Positions 31,621 through 44,113 of a stretch of 64,000 bases of DNA are shown in pieces. Position 1 is the stretch's first letter. Every line of letters starts with the position of its first letter. The notes below the pieces were generated by a model. The model saw only the letters and a list, made by a program, of their open reading frames with translations. It was not told the origin of the DNA and ran no database searches. This DNA is from Lathyrus oleraceus (Eukaryota; Streptophyta; Magnoliopsida; Fabales; Fabaceae), in contig NC_066581.1 in the NCBI RefSeq assembly GCF_024323335.1, forward strand, positions 33,166,699-33,230,698. The letters run 5' to 3'. The position numbers were made by a program, and so were the translations under genes.

Positions 31621-33201
31621 TGTCGCAACCTGAAAAATACAGTGCGCGAAAAAACAACCGGCGAAAGAAAAAGACAGAAGAGTCGCCACCGTGCGTTATT
31701 CATCCCAAAGGAGGGAAAGGAAACGCTCGAAGTAAACCTGAAAAAGGAAAGGACAAGACGGGGTCTCGCAACCAAATCTTGGGTTCGGGAGTCGGTTATG
31801 CGAAGGGAAGGTATTAGCACCCCTACGCATCCATAGTACTCTACGGGATCCACTTTTGTGGTTTTTGTCTAAAGGGTGTGGGTTTACCTAATGTGTTTAT
31901 TTACTAAAAAGGTTAAGAGAAATGACTCGCGCGGATGTCGCATCCACTGCATACGTATCTCATCTGAATATGAGAATCAGAGTCTTCGTAGCTCGGCTGA
32001 CCTATGGGTTGGGGGATGTGTGCTCGCTAAGACATCGCGTCCTATGCCTACGTATCTCATCTGGAATGAGAATCAGAGCAAGCCGTAGTTCGGCTAACTA
32101 CGGGGTTGTGGATTGGGTTTTGGACGAACGACGTCACTACGCAATCTACCGGATGCTCGACCTTTGGAGACTTACTCGCCTGTAGTAGAAGGAGTAAACG
32201 TCTGTTATGGGTTTTAGGGTTTGGGATGCTCGAGGGCAAACAGGCAGTCCTTGACGAAGGAACCGCGCTACATGTGGGGATATGAATACAAAACACAAAA
32301 CATGTATCTCAAAATAAAATGCCACCAAGGGGCTCAAACATTGCCTCCTATCGAGGTCTTCCAGCTAAGAAAGCGATAAAGTACGAGAAAAGGAAAAAAT
32401 TACCACACGGATAAAGATCCGAAGTTACAGCAATTAAAGGATTAGCAACCCTGAGATCTCTTCAGCTAGACCATCAAAGAAAATCAGTCAATACGATTAA
32501 TCATGATAAACCTCCGGATGGTATCCCTGCAAGAGTATGTGAGCCCTCACGAAAAAAACTCAACAAACAGGTTAGAGAAACAAAATAGGGTAACCAAGAG
32601 TTGCCCCTAAATCAAAATGTAACCACATGAATAATTCCATCAAAATTCACAAAAAAAACTCACAAAAAGCAACCAAGGGTAGGAGGCCTAAACCTCTTGT
32701 CAAACACATGCATCAAAAGGGTATCAAATTCACCCATAATACCTCATACATTTAGAGCATTCAAATTAAAGGCATAGAGATGATGGATATAGGGCAAACC
32801 TGATTGGAGAGATTGATTAAAATTGAATGGTACGGCCGGATCTGCAAAGTAGTACTAGGGTTTGTGTGAGGCGAAGTGAACTTCTCAGGGCTGCCTGAAG
32901 GTCGCTGCAGAGTAGTTCCTAGGTTTCCTTCTCTCAAAATCTTTCTCCAGTGAATCTCCCAGTGTAACTCCAAGTGTGTTTTCCTCTACTGAAACTTCAG
33001 TATTTATAGACTGATTTTCGTGGGTAGTGGGCTCAAATGAGGGAGACCCAAGTCCAAAAAAATTTGTTATATTTTTTTTTATTTATTTATTTTTAACTTT
33101 TTTTTTTTTGTTTTTTTTTTCATTTTTTTTCTTTTTTTTCTTTTTTTTTTCTCGTTTTTTTTTTTTTCAGGAAAAATGAAGGGTAAATTTGGGGTATTAC
33201 A
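31621..33201 (-). repeat. 5' LTR of unit A
   Basis: 1,581 bp; TGTAATACCCC to GGTTGCGACA on the - strand. TATA box at 33001-33008 (- strand). Hairpins at 31958-31975 and 32055-32071. The right border (TATTACA at 33195-33201) abuts LTR D sequence that aligns with 41902 in LTR E0. Confidence 0.93.
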
Positions 33202-35129
33202 CTAGGCTTTGACCTAGTGGTTTGTACTTACATGTGAGCTTTGAATTTCAGGACCAATCATATAATCTCCATGGTTGATGTTGCTTCACCATTTGAATGT
33301 TGATATTTGCTATTGATTGCTAACATTTGGTTGTTTTGTAGGTTGATGATAATTCACTTGAGTTTGCCTTATGGCTTATATGTTGTACATTGGGATTGTC
33401 TGTTTGTGGATTGACTGTTGTCTGATTGTCTGAATACTGTACTGATTTGTTTAGTTGTTTACATAGGTACCTAAGTTGCTTTAAGTTAATTTGAACTGTG
33501 CTTTGCTTTGCTTGTGGTTGGCATACCACTTATGTAATGACCCCTAACTTCATGTAGTCTGGAAGACCTGTCATGTTACTTTGGCAGGCACCTGTCTGAA
33601 GCCCTCCTTAAGAGGCAATGTTTGTGCTTGTTTATCTTTGTGCCCTGTACATATAAAGACCTCCTAAGTGAAGAGGCATTGGCAGATAGAAGGGATGTGC
33701 AATCCATCCCCTTCTATTCAGTTGTGTCATTCATCCTGCTCACACCATGTGTTGATGCACTTTGAATAAGAACCCAAGATCTTGTTGTGTCAGTCAGGTG
33801 GAATAGAGTCCCACATTCTGGACTCCCACATTTTCATTGTCTGAAGCTCTCCCAGGCCAGGGATAAGAGTTGTGAGGTCTTACCCTCACTTCCCATTTCA
33901 TCTGCTTCACCCTAACTCTCAATGTTAGGGTTAAGAGCAAGCAACACCCTTTTCCAGTTGGCTTGTTTGTCGAGGTTGATTTGACCCCTTGACTAAAGCC
34001 CAGCCATGTTGTGTGAGCCTTCTTGTTTGCATATAGTGTGTGATACCTGTTCGCCCGTTTGCTTATTTGTTGTGTTGTTGACTTGCTGCCTGTGCGAGTT
34101 AGGATATGTTAGAAACCTCAACCTAGGACTATTGTGGATTGCATGACAACTTTTAGGCTCGAGTCAGTCTCCCTATTAGTTTGTTATTTCCCGGTCTCTG
34201 GTTAGGAGAAAGTTTCTCCCCTGTTTAGGGGAACTACGTTGCCCTGATCCTCATACCAGATGAGGTACGTAGGCAGGAGATCGTGCGAGATCTCTCCGGG
34301 CACCCTTTTCCTTTTGTGTGTGTGTTTGCTTGACAACTAGCAGGCTCGAGTACCAGACTCCCTGTTAGCTTGTTTGTTCAACTTTTTTTGTTGCTTTTGA
34401 CGACTCAGCGTTCGATTAACCTCTTGTTTGCTTGGAGTCTGACGTAAGTCCAGCGATTGGCAGTCGATTTCCTGTGTTTGTTTGTGTGGAGTCTGACGTA
34501 AGTCCAGCGATTGGCAGTCGGTTTCCTGTGTTTGTTTGTGTGGAGTCTGACGTAAGTCCAGCGATTGGCAGTCGGTTTCCTGTGTTTGTTTGTGTGTTCG
34601 GAGTCTGATGTAAGTCCAGCGATTGACATTCGATTTCCTTGTTTGTGTTTGTTGTTTGGAGTCGGACGTAAGACCAGCCATTGGCAGTCTGTTTCCATTT
34701 GTGTGTTTGCTTTGACGTCTCAGCGTCTGTGTGTGTGTTTCATTTCGGCGTGCGTTAGCCGAACTACGGTAGCTCTGATTCTCATTCCAGATGAGATACG
34801 TAGGCATAGGATGCGATATCCTAGCGAGCCCGTTCCCCTTTTCTTCCATCTGTGTTCTATTCCAGTGTGTGTGCATTCTTTGAGCAGTTATTTAGCAACC
34901 TTATTCTATTCTTCTGAGCGTGGATCCCGTCGAGTACGACGGACGTGAGGGGTGCTAATACCTTCCCCTTGCGTAACCGACTCCCGATCCTTGTAATCTC
35001 CGGTCGTAAGACCATTTCCTTTCCAGGTTTACTTCGAGCGTTTCCTTTCCCTCCTTTGGGATAAATAACGCACGGTGGCGGCTCTGTTTGTTTGTTTTTT
35101 CCCGCCGGTTGTTTTTCGCGGATGCGACA
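33202..35129 (+). repeat. 3' LTR of element D, second part
   Basis: Continuation of 2585-4961. It begins CTAGGCTTTGACCTAGTGG as E0 does at 41902 and ends TGCGACA at 35129, followed by CATTC as one half of a possible 5-bp duplication (the other half is outside the window). Contains two conserved hairpins (34249-34265, 34780-34796), a tandem array (34435-34700), the GGTGCTAATACC box (about 34953) and a primer-site-like motif, TGGCGGCTCTG, at about 35076. Confidence 0.88.
34435..34700 (+). repeat. 54-58 bp tandem array in LTR D
   Basis: Five copies with the core AAGTCCAGCGATTGGCAGTC at spacings of 54, 54, 58 and 58 bp. LTR E0 has an equivalent array at 42835-43095. Confidence 0.9.
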
Positions 35130-36800
35130 CATTCTAATGTGTGTTGTACATTTGAGGTACCTTCACTTGGAAGGAACCAGTAATTTATATCATTTTTGGA
35201 TTATTTCACAAGAATGACATGGTTAAAACTCATTAAGTTCAAACATAAGGTGTTTGATAAGTTCTAGAAGTTTAAAGTGAATGCTGAAAAATCAAAGTGG
35301 ACAAAGGTTGAAGATCCTCATAACTGATTGTGAAGGTGAGTTCAAATAAATAGATTTCAAGAAGTTCTGTGAGGAACATGGTATTAAGCATGGGGTTACT
35401 TCTCCATTCACTCCATATTATAATGGTCTTGCTGCAAGGAGAAATAGAACACTGCTTGATATGACAAGGAGCATGTTGAAGGAGAAGAATCTGCCTAAGC
35501 AATTGTAGGGTGAAGCAATTGCTACTTTAGTATATATGCTAAACAAATGTCCAACAAAGAAGTTAAAGGAAGTAGTTTCTATTGATAAGTGGTCTGGAAG
35601 AAAACAAAGTGTCAACCATTTCAAGATCTTTGGTTTTGTATGTTACAAACATATACCAGATGCTAGTAGAAGGATGTTGGATAACAAAAGCAAAGTCATG
35701 TTGCTTATAGGTTACCTCAATACAAGTGATTATAAGCTCTATTTCCCAATCACCAACAAAGTTGAAGTCAATAGAGATGTTATAGTAAAAGAATCAGAAA
35801 CATGGGATTAGAGTAATTCACAATCCAACTCGGGTGTAGTGTTAACACTAGAGTCTGATTTTGTCTCTGAATAAAATTCTACCTCTAAAGGAGATTCACC
35901 CTCTGAAGAAGTGTCTGACTCTGAAGGTGAGTATGACCATAAAGGTGACTCTGATGGTGGATCTGACTTTGAAGGTGGTTCATCGTCTGAAGGTGGAACT
36001 TTTGAAAGTATAGCTTTTTAAGGTGATACAGCCTCTGAAGGTGGAACTTCTAAAGGCGAGGCTTCTGAAGGTGGTCCTGCTTATGAATGTTTCCAAATTC
36101 GACTGAGAGTTAGACAAATACCAAGGAGACTTTGAGTTGCTACAAGATATTGAGATTGACTCGGAAGGGGAATTCATACAGAGTACCATGATGGTAGACT
36201 TTGAACCTGTCAACATCAATGAGGCTCTCAAGAAGAAGTTGTGGGTGAATGACATGAAGGAAAAGCTTAAGGCCATTGAAATAAACAATACATGGGAATT
36301 TACTGTTTAACCTCAAAACATTAAAGCCATCAGTGTGAGAGAAGTTTTCAAGATAAAGCTAAAGTTAGATGGTTTAGTTACTAAGCATAAATCAAGGTTA
36401 ATAGTTATATGATTCCTACAAAAGTTTTGTTTATACTACTTTGAAGTGTTTTCACCTGTATCCATACATGAAACCATAAGGCTGGTTATTTCTATAGCTG
36501 CAAATAGGAATTAGCTCTAATACATTTAGATGCAAAGTCCTCATTTCTGAATAGTCCATTGCAAGAAGAAGTTTATTTGTAACAACCTTATGGATTTGTG
36601 AAAGAGAGTGAAGATATTATGGTGTATAAGTTGCATAAAGCCTTGTATGGACTGAAACAAGCCCCAAGGGCTTGGAATCTGAAAATTGGTTCATTTTCGA
36701 GCATATGGGTTTCAAAAAATGTGAAATGAGATATGGTGTGTATGTGCAGCATACTTCTGAAGAAATGTAATTCTGGTGTGCCTTTATGTAAAGGACATAC
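35130..36800 (+). pseudogene. pol: Decayed Ty1/copia pol (integrase and RT)
   Basis: Integrase core remains in pieces from about 35180: a degraded LDYFTRMTW (first catalytic Asp region), LITDCEGEF-like region, EEHGIKHGVTSPFTPYYNG followed by LAARRNRT where intact copies carry Glu (the third catalytic residue is replaced by Ala), then NKCPTKKL and FKIFGFVCYKHIPD to 35810. RT follows with WVNDMKEKLKAIE (about 36250) and ALYGLKQAPRAWN (about 36640). Many stops and frameshifts. It is the target into which element D inserted at 35129/35130. Probably SIRE/Maximus-like from the wording, not certain. Confidence 0.82.
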
Positions 36801-37500
36801 TTCTTACATGAAGTTCTACTTATGAGATAAATAAGTTAAAGAAGGTGCTGATGAATTCATTTGATATGACTGGCCTTGGAAAATTCCAAAAGCAACCCCA
36901 AACTTAGTTTTTGCAAGACTAGAAAGATAAAAAAATCTACCTAACTCCAAGGTGGATGAAAAGATTACTATTTCAATTAAATTGGATGAATATGTGACTA
37001 AGTCATCGAAATAATGGCTCAGGCTCAAAGGATTTAAACAACAGATAAACAATTTATAGGGTAGCCTAAGAAAGGCTCTAAGTTGAAACACACAACTTAC
37101 CCTTGTGTGTAAACAATCAGACAAAAATCCAGTAATAAAGCAAAGTCTAGCAAATTAACAATCATATGGATACTCAAAAATAAGAAAAGGTAAATAATGG
37201 AACAATTTGTCTAAAACCTCAATTGCTTAGGTATCTCAATATTAAGTACAAGTCCGCTGAATATCACTCTTCCTCATAATCCTTCAATCTGCATTTGGAA
37301 CTTTCTTTCTTTTTCTCTTCCTTTTTTATTGTCATTGGTGAGGCATCATACTAAGAGCTAAAGGAAACAATAGATACAAACTAATTAATTAAATAAAGAA
37401 CAAACATCTTACAATAAGGAAAGTATTGAAATAAATTATTAAAACTAAATAAAATATCAACAATAAATCAAACAACTAAATAAAACTACTACGATTTTGA
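36801..37500. other. AT-rich stretch, nothing recognised
   Basis: AT-rich, with only short chance frames on both strands. Possibly non-coding sequence of the copia or Athila-like remnants on either side. Confidence 0.5.
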
Positions 37501-37927
37501 GACATCTGAATCATAAATCTTTTTGAGGGAAAGCCTTAAAGTGGTGCATGGAATCCATCATCTAATCATATTCTTGATCTTTCCTGGTCTAAGTTTCTCG
37601 TATTTGGGTTTGCCTATTTTCCATTGCCTAGTTCTGCTCTTCAATGTAGTTTTCCAAATCTTGTCGATTTATAAATCTCTCACGCAAATTTGGAATATGA
37701 ATATGGTTTCGAAACTCATCAAACTAGGCATGAAAGTTAGGGTTGGAATATTGAGGATATGCATAAAGGTTGGTGGAGATGTCAGTTTCCCTACTTGCCA
37801 TTCCCAAGGCATGTTCTTCAAGTCTTTGAACCTGTTGTTGAAATAACTCAGGGATATGATGTTTTTGATTATGAACCTCAGGTGCTACTAGGACTTCGGT
37901 TGATAATGATTATTTCCTCCCTCAGTT

Positions 37928-37985
<58 letters not shown>

Positions 37986-38445
37986 CTCGCTCTCTCTCCC
38001 TCATAAGGGATATGAGTGGTAGGCTTGGATCTGATAAATACAATGTTGATTGTTGCTTTTGGTTGGAGTCTATCATCATCAGCTTCACTCCTTACTCCTG
38101 CCAACTTGAAAAACTTTTTAATAATCCAAAAATGACCACAAGATTTCTTCCTTGCATCAATTGTGGTCTTGAAGTTCTCAACAATGAAACAGCCCACATT
38201 AATGGGTTCATCTTCAAACAAAAATAGTAACCCACGAACTCTTTTAATGGGTTCATCTCAAGAGTGCTAACAAAAAAGGATGCCCAAGCATTAGGAATTG
38301 GGCTCAAATCCACAATGTTCAACCTTCGAGGATTTTACTCGGGCTTTCTTACACATTTTCCTCCCGGACGAAATAAATTTTCTAAGATTGGCTCCCACTC
38401 ATCATCTTTTGGCCATTTGGTTGGGAACCTTCTTTGTTGAGCCAT
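37501..38445 (-). pseudogene. Decayed - strand retroelement ORF
   Basis: From a Met at 38445 (MAQQRRFPTKWPKDDEWEP) the - strand reads into RRLNIVDLSPIPNAWASFF, then frame-shifted EPINVGCFIVENF and KKSCGHFWIIKKFF, to about 38030. An in-frame TAA follows the first 36 codons. The wording (NAWASFF, NVGC, KKSCGH) resembles the putative plant transposon protein domain found in legume Athila-type elements; this is from memory and untested. A GA/CT microsatellite interrupts the frame at 37930-38000. Confidence 0.45.
37929..38000. repeat. (TC)n microsatellite
   Basis: About 26 uninterrupted TC units followed by TCGCTCTCGCTCTCTCTCCC. It creates a false Arg-Glu repeat on the - strand. Confidence 0.97.
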
Positions 38446-39402
38446 ACAAACTTTAGGAATTTAAAAATCTAACAACCTGTTAATTAAATCACTATGATAT
38501 CAACTCTTTTACCTCTAACATAAGAGACATATTAACCAAGGGCTTCGTTATGAGCATTTGAATATACTTCCAAAGCAATGGTGTAATTTGTGTCTTTAAT
38601 AAATTATTGAGTTTCATCTATCCTTTTTGCCCTAATCTCTCAAGCCACTCTAGATATTCATACATGCTTTAAGTATCAAATTGTCTTCAGGAATTCATGT
38701 GTACTTCTATACTACCAAAAAAATTTGAGCTTGTACATCAGATAAGAAATTTTACAATGGAAATTGAGCAATAGTTTACCTTGGTTGTGCAGTAGAACTT
38801 GATGGACCTGAAATTCAGCTTCTTTTTTATGCCATTGGTGCTAAAACAACAATAGAGTGAACTAAAAAGGATATATGAAAGTAAAATATTAAGAGAATGA
38901 GTAAAATTTGCAACAAAGTAGAGAAAATTAGGTGAAAAGTAGTGGTGTACGGAAAGTGACCCGACTCTTCCTATTTATAGGCGATGGAAGGTCCAAATCA
39001 TACAACAATCCATACATATTGTGTCGCGATTTGCTAACAGTCACCCAACAGTCTGATTTCATTGTTCGATTCCCCAATGGTATTGTTCTTCAAAAATCAT
39101 GTTGCGATCACTTTGGATCGTGCCGTGATTAGTACTAATCATGCCACAATTTGGAAAATCGTAGCCACGATTTTTCCAGTGGTAAATTCTTCCTTTTTTT
39201 TCCTCAAAAACACTACTTTCCCTTTTTTTTTCTCTTCTCCAATTTTGTTCACCTTAATATTAACTACATAATAAAACATATAAAATAATGTAAATAACAT
39301 GAAATTGAAATGACTAACTAAAAATAAACAATCAATTCTTTACCAGATGGATTGCCTCCCATTAAGTGCTCTTTTACGTTCATTAGCTTGACTGATTGGA
39401 TC
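38446..39402 (-). other. Non-coding retroelement sequence with a TATA box
   Basis: No coding region. CTATAAATAGG on the - strand at about 38970 (GTGACCCGACTCTTCC next to it) looks like a retroelement promoter about 520 bp upstream of the ORF at 38445. The rest is AT-rich. Confidence 0.4.
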
Positions 39403-39689
39403 CTAAGGATCAGATAGGACCAGAGAAACCTTCTCATTAGGAATCTCTCCTCCGACATAATTCTTTGTCCACTTTCCATTTACTTTGAAATTGTGGGCAT
39501 CACCAGGATCCTGAATTTCCACAACACCATTCGGAAAAACCTCTTTATCAATGAATATGCCTAACCATTTTAGTTTATGTTTCCTAGGAAATAGTTTAAG
39601 CCCTAAATTGTAAAGAAATACCTGCATTCCTGAATAAAAATCTTGCCTCACTTGGTTCTTATCATGACATCTCTTTGTTATTTCTTTGT
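39403..39689 (-). pseudogene. pol: Athila-like integrase C-terminus
   Basis: Short - strand frame with QVFLYNLGLKLFPRKHKL, WLGIF, VFPNGVVEIQDP and FKVNGKWTKNYVGG, the typical end of gypsy/Athila pol. It ends with residues typical of the element's terminal region (ALNGRQSI in the adjoining sequence near 39350). Its RT/RNase H partner lies at 44114-44341; the intervening integrase is missing. Confidence 0.75.
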
Positions 39690-42600
39690 AATCAATTTTA
39701 CATCACCAAAAAAGCTTCAAATGAAATTTTGTTGAACATGAAAGTTGTAGATCTTTCTCTCCCATTTCCAAAATGTCCAAGATCATGAGCATATGATGTG
39801 TGGTTGAGGAGATATGATCCAATCATTGCCAAGTATGCATGGGACTTCAAATGGCCATATCTTTTGATTCAAAGCTCCAAAATGAGTGGTTCTTTTTGCA
39901 ATATTCTCCTCTTGACCTCTAATTTCCAAATCATGCATCACATTACATAAAATCTCATCACATGATCACTTGTTAATCCATGCCTTTTTTGGAGGGAAAT
40001 TGCAAAATTCAAAAATGGTGCATTGTATGGACTTTTTACCATTGCCATTGAGTTTAAAAAATGATTTTAAGTGAAAATAATGAAGCAATTGGTACTGTTC
40101 ACGTGTAAATGGTACATGCACCATGCAAATTTTGATTTTTGCAAAACACCTTATTATCATTAACCAAACTAATTATGGATTAGCAAAGTGATTAGGGCTT
40201 CATATAAATACCTAAACTCTAACAGAATTGAAGGAGGTTAATCATTTTTTCACATTTCAAGATCCAATTTCTCTCTCACTTCAAATTTTTCTCTCATTGA
40301 CAATTCCATTTTCTTCCAAATAGCATTGCATTTTGACTTCATATTCTTGTTCCTTAGCTTGGATTTAGTGTAGATCAAGTGCTGTTTTGTTGAATTCGTG
40401 CAAAAATCAAGTGGTGGAAGTTCATGAAGTTGAAAATGGAGATTCTATTTTGAGCTAGATCCAGCACCTTTCAAGCTTCAATTGCTTCATCAAACTTCAT
40501 TTCAAGTATTGTAGAGTAGATTTGGACCAGTACAAGCTGTGGATCGTGTGAATTCAAAGGCTCTGCACTTCAAGAGGTCATAATTCGAATCTTTTAATTT
40601 TGAAATCCATTGCTATATTATTGTAGATCTATGCTTGCTGATGAATCTGGTGAAAGAATCGTGTGAAATGATGCACTGTACCATGAGTTATGTGAAATTG
40701 AAATTTGACATGTTGAAATGGTTTTGATCGATTCTCTCTATTCATGAGGTTTTATGCTTAGATTTTGCTCGATCCATGTTCTATGTTGCATGAGGTTTAA
40801 TTTGGTATGTTGTTTGTAATTTTTTGGACAATTGCTGGAAATTATGGAAAACGCGCTTGAATGTTCTTCAATCTTCATCTTCTTCCTCATGAAGAAGATG
40901 AAGTTCATGATTAGGCCACAGTTTTGCTGTATAGCAACGTTTCCCTGCGTTTTTCCATGCTGGCCTAGGGTTTGTTGTTGATTGGTCCATGCAGCTTCCA
41001 CGCATTGCCTTGTTTGCAGTTTCATTGGTTCATAATGCTTTGACTTGTGCACGCAAGCGCTGACTGGCCACCTCATTAAATGAAACGGTGCGTTTCATTT
41101 GGCACCTGGCGCGCTCATTTGAATCCTTACAGGATTCGATTCCCAGCGAGGGGATTTATTTCAAATGCTTCATGATTTTTGCCTTTCCCTCCTTATTTTC
41201 ACATGCCATGCTTATTTTGATTTTGATTTTTCTTCTCAACTTAGAAAAATCATAACTATTTGAAAAATGCATCATTTGATCTCCAATTTTTTGCAAAATG
41301 CTCCTTAGAATGTCTAGTTTTTTATGATCATGATTTCCAAAATTGTGCACGGCTGGATTTTATTTGGTGCTAGGTTATGTGATCATGTATCCACTTGTGA
41401 CCTTGCCTTGCTTATCTCATTGTGAAATGCTTGTTTTTAATCCAATGGACTTGAAATTTTGCATGATGATTCTAGACACATTGCTGGACATTTTGGTTTT
41501 GGTTTGACATTTTTCTCAATTACCATTTCTGTTTTATGCATGTGCTAACTTAGTGTGACAATTTGTGTCACACCTTTTGATTGTCCAACTTGTACAATTT
41601 AATTTCCATGCCAAATGTTTTTTGTTGCTTCTGATTTTTTGTATGTTGATCATATTAGATGTCTTGAATGTGCATGAATTTTTCCAAATTTATTTGAATC
41701 ATTTCTGTTTTGATTTGAATTTTTCATTCATGATGATCACATATGAGCTTTGAAATTGCCTTGAACTTCTTTTGATCATGAAATACTTTTGATGGATGAT
41801 GTTGATGTGAGCCTTTTTAGGATTTGTCAATATGTGCTTGAAGTTGCTTTGTGTCAAATTTCAGTCCCTGTTTTGAATTTTTTCTCCATCTTTGACCCTA
41901 GGCTTTGACCTAGTGGTTTGTTGCTTACATGTGAGCTTTGATTTCAGGTTTAAGCATCCAAGTTCCATAGTTGATGATGCTTCATCATTTGAGTATTGAT
42001 GTTTGCTTTTGATTACTAACACTTGTGTGTTTTGTAGGTTGATGCTAACTCATTTGAGTTTGCCTTATGGCTTACACATTTTGTACATTGGGATTGTCTG
42101 TTGCTTATTGACTGTTGTCTGTTTGTCTGAGTATAGTACTGATTTGTTTAGTTGTTTCCACAGGTACCTAAGTTGCTTTAAGTTCATTTGAACTTTGCTT
42201 TGCTTGGTTGCTTAACCACTTAGGTATAATCCCTAATCTTCATGTAGTCTGGAAGACCTGTCATGTTACTTTGGCAGGCACCTGTCTGAAGCCCTCCTTA
42301 AGAGGCAATGTTTGTGCTTGTTTAATTTTGTGCCAAGCAGGTAAAGTCCTCTCATGAGGCAAACGGCAGATAAAAGAGATGTGTAATCCATCTCCTGCTA
42401 CTCAGTGTGTCATTCACCTTGCTCACACCATGTGTTGATGCATTATGAATAAGAATCCAAGATCTTATAGAGTCAATCATTTGTGGAGAAGAGTTCCTAC
42501 TTTCTGAACTCCCACACTTTCCATTGATCAAAGCTCTCCCTGACCAGGGATAAGAGCTATGAGGCACACCCCTCATCTCCATTTCATCTGCTTCACCCTA

Positions 42601-44113
42601 ACTCTCAATGTTAGGGTTAAGAGCTCAAAACATCCCATTCCAGTTGGCTGTAAAGCCTAACCTTGCTTGAGCCTAATTGATTGTGTATAGTGTGTGCTAA
42701 TTGACTTGTTTGTTTGTTTACTTGATTCATCTGTACATATTTGCTTGAGTGTGCCTTTGTGCATTTATTATCATTACTTGTATATCATTTCATAAACATT
42801 GTTCTTTACTTTGTAATATTTTGTTTTGTCCATGGAGGAGTCAAGCATAAGTCCATTGATTGGCAGTGTTTCCTGTGATATGGTAGGAGACTAGTATAAG
42901 TCCATTGATTGGCATCTGGTATCCATGTTTTGTTTCCTTTGTGAGACTAGTATAAGTCCATTGATTGGCCTCTGGTATCCATGTTTTGTTTCCTTTGTGA
43001 GACTAGTATAAGTCCATTGATTGGCATCTGGTATCCTTGTTTCTTTGCTTTGTGAGACTAGTATAAGTCCGTAGATTGGCATCTGGTATCCATCTTGTTC
43101 TATTTGCTTATTGTTTTATGTTGCCTATTCCAAAGGAACCACTTGAATCATCTACATATGATCTCAAGAGGTGAACATCTAAGAAGTTTTGCTTCCTCAC
43201 CCTCCCATCTTTTGTTTCTTTAAACCTCCATTTGCATGTTAACCCAAAACCTAAAACTATTGTGCAAACATTCTCATCTGTTTTTTTTAAAATTAGAAAC
43301 CTAGGCCTTAAGCCTCTAATTTTCAAACTCCATTTTCACAATACTTCTTTTGAATTGAATTCTAATCATACTTTGACTTCATCTTTGTGAACACTCCTAA
43401 TTGGTTAATTTCACTCACTCAATTGCTTTTGTGGCCCAAGTCCACTTCTTAATCAAGTTTTCATACATTAGCCATACATCTCAATTATCTTAGCGGTTGA
43501 TGTTAATCTCGCCTTTTGTCCTTAGTGATCGAACTGTAAGACTTCCATACTGAAAACAGGGTTAACCCCTCTAGTATCTCGAAGCTATTCTCACATGGTG
43601 GACTTGTTGTTGATATAGGTTGAGTTTTCTCCCGTGGATAATGAAAGACCTTAGGGCTTTTGTTTAAAATCAATCCACTCACTTACTTTTGGAAATCTTT
43701 TAGCCGAACTACGGCGTTTTGATCCTTACCTTCCATGGAAAGGTACGTAGGCAACAGGTTCATCCGTTCAAACACAAAAATAATAACTTATATATTCTTT
43801 TCTCATCCCTTCGATTCTGTTTGCACAATAAATATTTCATAAACAAATAACATTTCATACAACAAGTTGTGAAAAGGGCTTCCTAGGAGTACCTAGGATG
43901 TTTTGGGTGCCTAACACCTTCCCATTACGTAATTAACCCCTTACCCAGATCTCTGATCTTTTCATTAGTTTTCTATGTGTAAAACTTCTTAGGCTTTTGT
44001 TCGCTTTTTAGCCATTCCTTTGGATAAATAAAAGTGCGGTGGCGACTCGATTCTTTGTATGCTTTGCTTTTGATTTAATCAATAAATCATAAAGTGACGA
44101 ATACACCGCTACA
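39690..44113 (+). repeat. 5'-truncated Ogre-type LTR E0
   Basis: Aligns with LTR D from about position 3320 onward, so the first 700 bp or so are absent. TATA box TATAAATA at 40203-40210. Inverted repeat AAATGAAACG/CGTTTCATTT near 41080-41102. Ends CACCGCTACA at 44113. No internal region is attached, so it is a truncated solo LTR or the end of a deleted element. It separates two parts of an Athila-like pol. Confidence 0.85.
42835..43095 (+). repeat. 57-60 bp tandem array in LTR E0
   Basis: Five copies of GAGACTAGTATAAGTCCATT-type units with GATTGGCATCTGGTATCC. Positionally and by core sequence (AAGTCCANNGATTGGC) the counterpart of the array in LTR D. Confidence 0.88.

Larger units (their letters stand above)
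9583..33201 (-). mobile_element. Ogre-like unit A, interrupted by element C
   Basis: - strand order from the right: LTR 33201-31621, primer site 31618-31601, ORF1, gag, intron, pol (split by C at 25092-14622), hairpin array, repeat-filled 3' UTR, polypurine tract, then the shared LTR 9582-7986. Without C the internal region is about 11.6 kb. The protease is missing and RT carries one nonsense codon. The unit sits in the 3' LTR of element D. The LTR length (1.6 kb) is shorter than the classical 5-kb Ogre LTR, so this is an Ogre relative rather than the pea type element itself. Confidence 0.9.

Noticed and set aside
31419..31853. 144-residue frame across the LTR/PBS border of A (and the same at 7784-8218)
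   Set aside because: Spans the LTR border, primer site and leader; no protein family features.
37922..38221. Arg-Glu repeat protein
   Set aside because: Produced by the (TC)n microsatellite.
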